The position numbers and the translations under genes were made by a program. 28,257 bases of DNA from Protostelium mycophagum (taxonomy: Eukaryota > Evosea > Variosea > Protosteliida > Protosteliaceae), in the NCBI GenBank assembly GCA_002081555.1, contig KV920999.1:1-28257 (forward strand). The letters are read 5' to 3'. The notes under the pieces are model-generated. The model searched no databases, was not told the DNA's origin, and worked only from the letters and a program-made list of their open reading frames with translations. Every line of letters starts with the position of its first letter. Positions within the stretch are counted from its first letter, which is position 1. Positions 10,079-17,834 of this stretch are shown in pieces.

Positions 10079-10810
10079 ATGATCAGCTATATTCGACTCA
10101 ACCAACGAATTGCCAAGGAACAAGAACACAATCGCTACATTACTCAGACTTTCTTCGAAGCCCCTCGTGCAAAGGGTGAAAACTTATCGAGCAATTCCAT
10201 ACTTCCCACAGATAAATCGATCTACAAGACATTCACAATCACCACTTGTCAGGGGAAGAACAGCAAGATCTCTTTTCACCTTTGTTGGCGCAGGTGACGA
10301 CACTTTTGTTCGGTCAAGCTGATGAACTGCAGTTTTGATCAGCTGACCAAGGAATGGTTGGATGAAAACTCTATCAAGATCTTTCCTCGGTTTCGCGATG
10401 GACAGAAGTCATTTAAAATGAAGGCACCCACTGTGGAGGAGATGGATCATGCATTCCCTGGGCATCCCAGAAGAATTCAAGTCTATCTCCTTGTCATTTT
10501 AAGTGAGGATGGGACCTTCTCGGCCATCGACTTCAGCAACCCCTTCACAGTCGGCCCCAGAGTTAGAAAAGGAGATTTGATGGCAAAACGGGCTGGGTAC
10601 AAGAAGAGAAAGAGCACAGCAGACAAAGCACCTGAAGCCCGTCTGCCCTCTGATGATGACCAGGGAGGCTTCAGAAACATCAGTTGCCCCCACTATTCAG
10701 AAATCGACTTCTCCTTTCTTGTTCAGACACCTCTGTCCTCTGAGACTCAAGAAGTTGAAGATCTGTTCACAGACTTGGATCTGAACAGTGTCGACCTCCT
10801 CCAAGGCTGA
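10079..10810 (+). CDS. Unrecognised two-exon protein, possible nuclear/transcription factor
   Basis: Exon 1 is 10079-10293 and exon 2 is 10333-10810. The 39-bp GT-AG intron restores one 230-residue frame. I do not recognise the family. The N-terminal two thirds looks globular and beta-rich (SIYKTFTITTCQGKNSKISF; later IQVYLLVILSEDGTFSAIDF and SNPFTVGPRV). A basic patch follows (KRAGYKKRKS), then a Ser/Asp region and an acidic-hydrophobic tail (VEDLFTDLDLNSVDLLQG). That order of folded domain, basic segment and acidic Phe/Leu tail resembles a small transcription factor with an activation motif, but this is speculation from composition. The gene is co-oriented with and 182 bp from the dihydrouridine synthase gene, and divergent from the membrane-protein gene. 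Confidence 0.75.
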
Positions 10811-10816
10811 TATAAA

Positions 10817-10861
10817 TTGTCCGTTGTGAGGTTTTTCTCTTTGAAATAAAATAACGGACAA
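10817..10861 (+). terminator. 3' end hairpin enclosing AATAAA
   Basis: TTGTCCGTT (10817-10825) and AACGGACAA (10853-10861) are perfect inverted arms. AATAAA lies in the loop at 10845-10850, 35 bp after the stop of the upstream gene, so it is the likely poly(A) signal. Confidence 0.6.
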
Positions 10862-10992
10862 ATGGCGGGAACAAATTATTCCCGGAATGCGAAACGTGAA
10901 TTTTAAAAACTGGATTTGTCTGGTGAATCGTTGTAGTCTCGGTCACGTGCACCTCTTCTGATTCTGTCACATCACAATCGTGTTCCGATCAA

Positions 10993-12695
10993 ATGGCAAA
11001 AGTGTTCGAGCTGATGTCTGCACCATTAGAGGGGTATTCAGATAGAGCATTTCGTCATCTTTGTCACAAACATGGGGCAACCAAGACTGTAGGATTTTTG
11101 TGATTTGAGTCAACTGAAGGAGGCAGTTCACAGAGATGGCCAGGGTTGAGGCGTTAGCTAAGAATAATAAATCAACTTGGGCGAGAGTTGTGACAGGTGA
11201 TGGTCAATACATTCCCCTTTCTGAAATGAATTACAGATCCAAAAATCCCAACAGTCGTCCAATTACTCCCAACAACAACAGATCACCTCAAAAAATTCTT
11301 AGATGTGAGTTGATTTGGTATAGTCATGATTCACCATCAAAGTTATGGCATCAAAGAGGTTACGAGGCAGCAGAATGGAATTTAAATCTAGGATGTCCTT
11401 CTCCTGCTCTCATCAACAAAGGTATGGGATTTCATGTCGGTGCTGTCAAATCGTAAATAGCTCAGAAAGGAGCAGAAATATTTCAAAATGAAATACCGTG
11501 GATCGTCACCGTAACTACCGCGATTTTTTTAAAGATCATATAACATTGAAGAGATTTCGGAGAGCTGGTTACTTTGGCGGAGCTGGTTACTTTGGCGGTG
11601 CTTTGCTACACTGCAAACATGAAATGGTCATTTTGAAAACAAATTATTCTGGTGACTATATCAGCACAATGAAGGAAAACTCGGCCAGCTTAAGACATGC
11701 CATGGACTGTGCTGTCAGAACTATGTTTTTCACAAGTTCATTTCTTTTGAATGTTGAGGCTTTGCCACTCCAAAACAGACCGAGCATTCGGGTTCGTTCA
11801 TATCGACACAGTCTACCGCATCCCTTGCCGCACTGCGAAGTCAAGCGTGTCTGAGCGAGGCCAGTAAGACCACTTGGGAAGCCCTCGTGACGAACTCTTT
11901 TGCACTTTTTTCCAACAATGCTGATGTTTGGAGGTCTTGGTGTTGCAATGATGAAGCGCATCAACAAGATAAATCAAAACATCCAGATTTTGAGGACAAC
12001 AGGGGTAAGCGCCTCAACATTCTTTCCACTTTGACTTACTGGCCACTGATGCCACACAGAAGCCAGTATCAATCAAGATAAGACTCGGAATGAACGCGTG
12101 GGAAGCCGGTCAAAAGTCATATTTGGATACTATAAGAGGAACCGATGCAGATTACTACATTGTTCACGCCAGAAACGGGAAGCAGGTGACGTTTTGGTTT
12201 TATTCTTCACTTATAATGGCGAGGATAAAAGTGTACAGACTTCGGCGGATAAGCCTGATTGGTCTATTTATAGGGAGTGTGTTGTAGACGGGAAGAAGAT
12301 CATCGCAAACGGGGATGTAAGAAGTGTAGACGATCTCAATTTTTTCCGAGAAATCGGAGTTTCTGGAGTTATGCTTGGGAGGGTCAGTCAATCCAGAGAT
12401 CAACTTTTCCTTGAAATCTTGATGAAATTGCCAGGTTGCTGTACAGAATCCCACCATTTTCTCCCAGTTTTCGAAACAATTGGAAGGGAAAGGTGTCAAG
12501 AATGTGTCAGAAGATGTCAAAAATGTCGACCAGAATGACAGAGAAATCATTGAGGAAGTTCGTCGACATTACGAACATCTGCTGTCGACATACTACCCTG
12601 GAGAAGAACACATCTACGGAGAGAAATATCGCGGAAACTTCATGAGACATTTTGCAAACCCAAAATACGAAGACATAGCATTTACGTCTGGCTAA
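10993..12695 (+). CDS. tRNA-dihydrouridine synthase family flavoenzyme
   Basis: Eight exons give a continuous 309-residue protein: 10993-11088, 11127-11196, 11237-11304, 11343-11421, 11934-12004, 12060-12185, 12224-12382, 12435-12695. Dus enzymes use FMN and NADPH to reduce uridine in tRNA. Visible family landmarks in order are the N-terminal MSAPLEGYSDRAFR, TEMARVEAL, PTVVQLLP, the catalytic-cysteine motif NLNLGCPSP, the glycine loop, SIKIRLG with the phosphate-binding Lys/Arg, VHARNGKQ with the conserved His, and the FMN-site strings IIANGD and GVMLGR. The C-terminal segment is helical and ends KYEDIAFTSG. The subgroup (nearest in feel to bacterial DusB/DusC types) cannot be fixed by eye. 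Six introns are 38-55 bp; the fourth (11422-11933) is 512 bp. The gene converges on the monooxygenase, with 43 bp between stops. Confidence 0.9.
11422..11933 (+). other. Outsize intron of the dihydrouridine synthase gene
   Basis: Splicing joins INKG to LGVAMMKR across the conserved Dus glycine loop, so this 512-bp segment is an intron (GTATGG...TTTGGAG) about ten times longer than its neighbours. It contains two tandem copies of GAGCTGGTTACTTTGGCG near 11564-11600. A 118-codon open frame at 11498-11854 resembles nothing I know. A nested insertion is likely, but I found no terminal repeats. Confidence 0.7.
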
Positions 12696-12738
12696 ATATA
12701 GACACCCCTTATAATCTTCTGTAATGTAATCGATCTGT

Positions 12739-14088
12739 TTATAGTTCTACTCTCTCTGCATCATAAGTGTACAGTTCCTTCATAGTTGCACTCCCTTTTA
12801 CCAAAAGAAATCCCCAAACAATCCATTCCTTCAACTTGTGTTGCCACCATGAGCTGGACGCCTGTCTCGACCTGCTGCTGGCATGTGTACATGATATCAC
12901 AAATTTCACCCTCTCTCTCCTCTTCTCTTCCCACTTATCAAGAGCCATCGCAAGGTCATCATCAGCTGCTAGACCCCTCAACACACGGACCAACAGAGCG
13001 CCATCTTCCAACGCTTGAGCTGTGCCCTGTCCTGCGGCAGGGGCCATAGCGTGAACTGCATCTCCAGCGATGATCACTCTCTTTGTATGCCACCGCGCGA
13101 CCTCAGGTAGTTCATAGTGTGGCCAGACCTTGAGCTGTGCCCTGTCCTGCGGCAGGGGCCATTGCGTGAACTGCATCTCCAGCGATGATCACTCTCTTTG
13201 TATGCCACCGCGCGACCTCAGGTAGTTCATAGTGTGGCCAGACATGTACTGCTTCTTGTCTCAGCGATGGGACAAGGCTCTTGACGGGCTGCAAGTGTCA
13301 GTGGTGTCTATATGTATGTTGACAAAATTTGCACCTCTGGCCAACCTTCGTGCTTCTTTCGCAGATAATCGAGCGCTTCGTTTTGTGTAAATTCGGCCCA
13401 TCCATCCCGTGTTCTCTCCTCTTTCAAATCTCCAGACGAGAAGCAATTCAACATCTCTCCCTTTGGGTCCACAGGAAACATAGCAAAAATGCCTTTCTGT
13501 CCGTAGATCAAGAACGGTGGTTCTATATACCCCTCAGGAAGATTGATTCTCTAATCTTGGAGTGTATTCCGTCAAACCCCACGACGATGTCCGCTGTCTC
13601 TGATGTTCCATCTGAAAAGTGAACAGTGGCAGACTCTTCGGACTCTTCCACTCTGATGGCTCTCTTTGAAAATTTGATTTGGACTCTGTGATTCTCCGTG
13701 GCCTCAGCATGAAGCTCGTCCAAGAGAGTCGATCTCTTGATGCGGATGGAGGGGTATCCCAGGTGCGCTCCTCCGTTTGTGACTTGTCCCAAAAGTTGAC
13801 CTGTCTCAGATAACATGGAAACTTTCTCAAATAAGAAGCCCTTTACTTGATCAGCACACCTTCTGCTCATCCTCTACATACCTTGTCCCTGATGCGTCTC
13901 CAGATCCCCAAACGATCGAGAATGCGAAGAGCATTTGGACTCAAAGCGATGTTGCCTCCGATTTCTTTGTTGCACTCTCTCAACTCGCATACAATAGAAG
14001 AGATGCCGATCTGCGACAGACCAATGGCGAGCGAGGTTCCACCGGGACCAGCACCAATGATGAGAGCAGTTTTAATAGAAATAGTCAT
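12739..14088 (-). CDS. FAD-dependent monooxygenase (FAD_binding_3-like)
   Basis: Exons by conserved frame: 14088-13882, 13840-13335, 13288-13129, 13013-12739; about 381 residues if the frame break below is ignored. Such enzymes hydroxylate small aromatic or related substrates using NAD(P)H, FAD and O2; the substrate is unknown here. Landmarks are the Rossmann motif ALIIGAGPGGTSLAIGLSQ near the N-terminus, the DG motif GFDGIHSKIR, and the GD motif VIIAGDAVHAMAPAAGQGTA followed by LEDGALL. Two oddities affect integrity. At about 13545-13552 the frame slips by two bases (GAGA where GA would continue into LPEGYIEPPFLIYG). A 115-bp tandem duplication (13014-13243) must be half removed by splicing to avoid a TGA. 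The gene may be functional with an assembly error or may be a recent pseudogene. The 5' part is repeated at 15048-15588. Confidence 0.85.
13014..13243 (-). repeat. 115-bp tandem duplication with GT...AG edges
   Basis: Units 13243-13129 and 13128-13014 differ at one position (CACGCAATGG against CACGCTATGG, a synonymous third base). On the coding strand each unit begins exactly GTCTGGCC and ends exactly CAGCTCAAG, and the flanks share no extra homology. Removing the downstream unit as an intron joins CAAG to CGTTGG and keeps the GQGTAQ-ALEDG frame. Without splicing, the next codons reach TGA after GLATL. Confidence 0.95.
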
Positions 14089-14119
14089 TGTGTTGCTGTC
14101 GTTGTTGTTCTTTGTGAAT

Positions 14120-14253
14120 GAATCCGGAGTGATTTTGTGATGCTTCCTCGGCCCTCGGGACGATGATACACCGATTCCGTGAACCCAATGCTCATAGATA
14201 GATGTATCATCGTCCCGAGGGCCGAGGAAGCATCACAAAATCACTCCGGATTC
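14120..14253. ncRNA. Hairpin: 51-bp perfect inverted repeat, 32-bp loop
   Basis: Arm 14120-14170 and arm 14203-14253 are perfect reverse complements (GAATCCGGAGTGATTTTGTG at the outer end, CGATGATACA at the inner). The loop is 14171-14202. It lies between the 5' end of the monooxygenase gene (14088) and the 3' end of the amine oxidase (14350). If transcribed it would form a long, mismatch-free stem, like a small-RNA precursor. A very young MITE is the main alternative. RNA function is not shown. Confidence 0.4.
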
Positions 14254-14349
14254 TCCCAACAGAAAGGAACAACGTAAACTTGTCCTCTTAAAGATGAGCA
14301 AAGCCAATGTTCATTTGTTGGTGAAAGATGAATGATACACCTCGATCCT

Positions 14350-14947
14350 TTATTTTTGTTTCAAATAGTCCCTAACCTTATATGCTTCTCTCTGTCCACT
14401 CATCAACGCGCCATGCGCGGTACTAAAGTGATGTGACTCTGTCGCTTCTCCTGCAAAGAAAACGCCCCAAGGCAACGCTTCTGCCAGTGTCTCGATGTCT
14501 TGGGCGACATCATGAGTCGCAGTGAAAGAATAGCTCCCTGTAGTATTTTTAGAACATCTCTTTATCTTTTTGTCATCACAATCAACATTGAAATTTGTAC
14601 CTTGTGCGAGGGGGTCTCTCCCCCAAGCTGTCAGAGTTGCGTTTACAAAGGTGTTTTTGACTCTTTCCCCCCAGTGTAGTGACAGTAGGGACAGGGCTCT
14701 GTCTACCGTTGTAGAATGATCTTCCCTCTCCATTTTCCTGGCATTTTCTTGGTTGTAGAAGGCACATAAGATGGGTTGTTTGCAGCCATAGAAGCACAAA
14801 TTGCAAAATGTTATTGAATCTCTTCTGTCGTCTGTTGACATCGAAATCCAACAGCCGCTGGGCTGCCAGAAGGCTTCTGAGAATTCCAAAAAACACTGAA
14901 AAGTTTTAGAATGACTTTGATTTCTTTGTGCTGACCTTGTTGATGAG
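14350..14947 (-). CDS. 3' part of amine oxidase, contig-end copy
   Basis: This encodes the C-terminal exons of the flavin amine oxidase (14895-14601 and 14537-14350, with the end of the preceding exon at 14936-14947) and is the same as 15850-16447. The 5' remainder is lost at the N gap. It is best treated as an assembly duplicate, not a second gene or a pseudogene. See the complete copy at 15850-17693. Confidence 0.85.
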
Positions 14948-15047
14948 NNNNNNNNNNNNNNNNNNNNNNNNNNNNNNNNNNNNNNNNNNNNNNNNNNNNN
15001 NNNNNNNNNNNNNNNNNNNNNNNNNNNNNNNNNNNNNNNNNNNNNNN
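14948..15047. other. Assembly gap, exactly 100 N
   Basis: A run of 100 N is the conventional placeholder for a scaffold join of unknown length. The flanking contigs end and start with the same 1,400 bp, so the true gap is likely negative (an overlap). Confidence 0.98.
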
Positions 15048-15588
15048 TCTCTAATCTTGGAGTGTATTCCGTCAAACCCCACGACGATGTCCGCTGTCTC
15101 TGATGTTCCATCTGAAAAGTGAACAGTGGCAGACTCTTCGGACTCTTCCACTCTGATGGCTCTCTTTGAAAATTTGATTTGGACTCTGTGATTCTCCGTG
15201 GCCTCAGCATGAAGCTCGTCCAAGAGAGTCGATCTCTTGATGCGGATGGAGGGGTATCCCAGGTGCGCTCCTCCGTTTGTGACTTGTCCCAAAAGTTGAC
15301 CTGTCTCAGATAACATGGAAACTTTCTCAAATAAGAAGCCCTTTACTTGATCAGCACACCTTCTGCTCATCCTCTACATACCTTGTCCCTGATGCGTCTC
15401 CAGATCCCCAAACGATCGAGAATGCGAAGAGCATTTGGACTCAAAGCGATGTTGCCTCCGATTTCTTTGTTGCACTCTCTCAACTCGCATACAATAGAAG
15501 AGATGCCGATCTGCGACAGACCAATGGCGAGCGAGGTTCCACCGGGACCAGCACCAATGATGAGAGCAGTTTTAATAGAAATAGTCAT
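15048..15588 (-). CDS. 5' part of FAD monooxygenase, contig-start copy
   Basis: It repeats the first exon (15588-15382) and part of the second exon (from 15340) of the monooxygenase and stops at the gap. It reads the same as 13548-14088 and, like it, contains the GAGPGG dinucleotide-binding motif. It should collapse into the complete gene at 12739-14088. Confidence 0.85.
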
Positions 15589-15619
15589 TGTGTTGCTGTC
15601 GTTGTTGTTCTTTGTGAAT

Positions 15620-15753
15620 GAATCCGGAGTGATTTTGTGATGCTTCCTCGGCCCTCGGGACGATGATACACCGATTCCGTGAACCCAATGCTCATAGATA
15701 GATGTATCATCGTCCCGAGGGCCGAGGAAGCATCACAAAATCACTCCGGATTC
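15620..15753. ncRNA. Second copy of the 51-bp-stem hairpin
   Basis: Same inverted repeat as 14120-14253 (arms 15620-15670 and 15703-15753), present only because it lies in the duplicated contig overlap. Confidence 0.35.
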
Positions 15754-15849
15754 TCCCAACAGAAAGGAACAACGTAAACTTGTCCTCTTAAAGATGAGCA
15801 AAGCCAATGTTCATTTGTTGGTGAAAGATGAATGATACACCTCGATCCT

Positions 15850-17693
15850 TTATTTTTGTTTCAAATAGTCCCTAACCTTATATGCTTCTCTCTGTCCACT
15901 CATCAACGCGCCATGCGCGGTACTAAAGTGATGTGACTCTGTCGCTTCTCCTGCAAAGAAAACGCCCCAAGGCAACGCTTCTGCCAGTGTCTCGATGTCT
16001 TGGGCGACATCATGAGTCGCAGTGAAAGAATAGCTCCCTGTAGTATTTTTAGAACATCTCTTTATCTTTTTGTCATCACAATCAACATTGAAATTTGTAC
16101 CTTGTGCGAGGGGGTCTCTCCCCCAAGCTGTCAGAGTTGCGTTTACAAAGGTGTTTTTGACTCTTTCCCCCCAGTGTAGTGACAGTAGGGACAGGGCTCT
16201 GTCTACCGTTGTAGAATGATCTTCCCTCTCCATTTTCCTGGCATTTTCTTGGTTGTAGAAGGCACATAAGATGGGTTGTTTGCAGCCATAGAAGCACAAA
16301 TTGCAAAATGTTATTGAATCTCTTCTGTCGTCTGTTGACATCGAAATCCAACAGCCGCTGGGCTGCCAGAAGGCTTCTGAGAATTCCAAAAAACACTGAA
16401 AAGTTTTAGAATGACTTTGATTTCTTTGTGCTGACCTTGTTGATGAGCCCGTATCCTCGCTGTTGAATGACTTTCGCTTTGGCGGCAGATAACGGTGGTT
16501 CGAATTTTAAATTTCCCGCGCGAAGTACACCCAGCGAGACCGAGACTACAACGGCATCTGCCTCCTTCTCGAATGGAGTTTTCCCTGAAACTCCCCTCAC
16601 TCTTACCCCCTTTTCTGTCTGATGACGTCATCACATTATTTCAAGAAATTGCGCCCACCTGCTCCACACTCTGAACTTCGTGACACGTAAGAATATCCGA
16701 TCTACAACGAGACATCATATCTCGTTTCTGTCCTTGGATTATGACATCATAACCCCCCAAAATGTACCGGTCCTCCCCAGGAAAGAGTTCATACAAGTGA
16801 TGATTTTTCGCAGAAACTTGTTCCAAGAGAGCACCTTCATAGCCTTCAAAATGGTTCAGTTTGGCGTGGCATAAGTTCTTCAGCAAACGTTCGTGTGATC
16901 TGTGTTATTCAGCTTGATTCTTCATTCTTTTGTTTACAAAAAACTTTCTGTTTTTCATGCTTTTCTCATAGTTTTTTTTAATTTTTTTACAAATTTTATT
17001 TTTTGCAAAATTTGAATTTTTTGAAATAAACAGGTTATCTTGTCAAAAAATTGTCTTGCCTTCCTTTGCAATAAGGATGTTCTGCGAATTTTTTCTGCAC
17101 ATTCTCGATGACTTGGTCAACTTTATATAATTGTATGGCCTCTTGCATGGTCAGGTCCACTTCCCTCTCTCTACAATTCTTCGTTACTTCTTCAAAAAAT
17201 CTTTCCATCTCCTCAGAGACCCAGCGATCCAATTCAGAATCCACTTTGTGTCCTGAAGAATTTCAAAATTAATTTTTCATTGTCTAATCATAGAAAATGT
17301 GATTGTAAAACAAATGGGGGAATTCTATAATATTCACCTTCATCATCGAAAGTGTATTCAAACACATCACCATCTTTTGATGGTTCGCTTAGCTGGCAGT
17401 TATACCTTTCTGCCAATTCCATCATGGGATTACCCTCTGAACCGTGTATCCACGAAGCACCCAAATCGATAGGTGTTCCTTGTGATGTTCGTATTGTCTT
17501 CGTTCTTCCGCCAATCTCCTTTATGTTGTCATGATTCTTCATATGACTATGGAGATGGAAAAGATCAGACATCTACCTCCCCAGCTTCCAAAATCTCGAT
17601 TTCGACCTGATCTCCCATCTCTTCAGCGAGGACTCGCCCACAAGTAATGCCAGACATTCCTGCACCAACGATGATCACCTTCTTTCGGACCAT
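15850..17693 (-). CDS. Flavin amine oxidase, polyamine/spermine oxidase-like
   Basis: Seven exons give a continuous 471-residue protein: 17693-17577, 17536-17338, 17252-17060, 16899-16659, 16618-16436, 16395-16101, 16037-15850. The N-terminus VIIVGAGMSGITCGRVL is the FAD-binding dinucleotide fold. EIGGRTKTI and DLGASWIHG are hallmark strings of the family. Mid-protein VVVSVSLGVLRAG and GLINK contain the usual flavin-proximal region with its lysine. The C-terminus FAGEAT...STAHGALMSGQREA is the second FAD-contact motif. Such enzymes oxidise spermine, spermidine or their acetyl forms, yielding H2O2. No peroxisomal tail is evident (ends YLKQK) and no signal peptide is seen, so a cytosolic site is likely. 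Intron 17059-16900 uses a GC donor. The stop codon lies inside an AATAAA sequence. Confidence 0.9.
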
Positions 17694-17803
17694 TTCTGAT
17701 CAAGACATCGGCGAATCTCTCTTCCGGTGCGCCCATCTACAAATAATGTTTTCTTTAATAAAATTAAATAATAAATGAGAATAAAAGAGGATTGGTAGGA
17801 TGA

Positions 17804-17809
17804 TTTATT
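17804..17809 (-). terminator. Poly(A) signal AATAAA of the GH71 gene
   Basis: AATAAA on the minus strand lies about 26 bp after the stop at 17835, in the 141-bp spacer before the amine oxidase start. Confidence 0.6.
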
Positions 17810-17834
17810 CCACGATTTTATGGAAGGGTACAGT

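Larger units (their letters stand above)
13548..14947. repeat. First copy of 1,400-bp exact duplication (contig overlap)
   Basis: Every 60-base line compared by eye matches 15048-16447 at a constant offset of 1,500 bases. The copy ends at the N run, and its partner begins directly after it. This is the signature of two contigs with unmerged overlapping ends. Confidence 0.95.
15048..16447. repeat. Second copy of the 1,400-bp exact duplication
   Basis: It begins at the first base after the N run and ends where the first copy meets the N run. Downstream of 16447 the amine oxidase frame continues uninterrupted, so this copy lies on the contig that carries the rest of that gene. Confidence 0.95.

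Noticed and set aside
9728-10129. Minus-strand open frame with a hydrophobic N-terminus (WGGFVPEKFGPNRK and after)
   Set aside because: It overlaps the start of the supported plus-strand gene, has no recognisable domain and no convincing start; possibly a decayed fragment.
11498-11854. Nested gene in the long dihydrouridine synthase intron
   Set aside because: The frame has low-complexity repeats and no recognisable motif; length alone is weak evidence.
14350-15330. Long open frame running through the N gap
   Set aside because: The continuity is produced by translating N; it joins unrelated frames of two genes.
13548-16447. A genuine tandem duplication of the monooxygenase and amine oxidase genes
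   Set aside because: Both copies stop exactly at a 100-N gap and read the same over 1,400 bp, which fits an unmerged assembly overlap far better.
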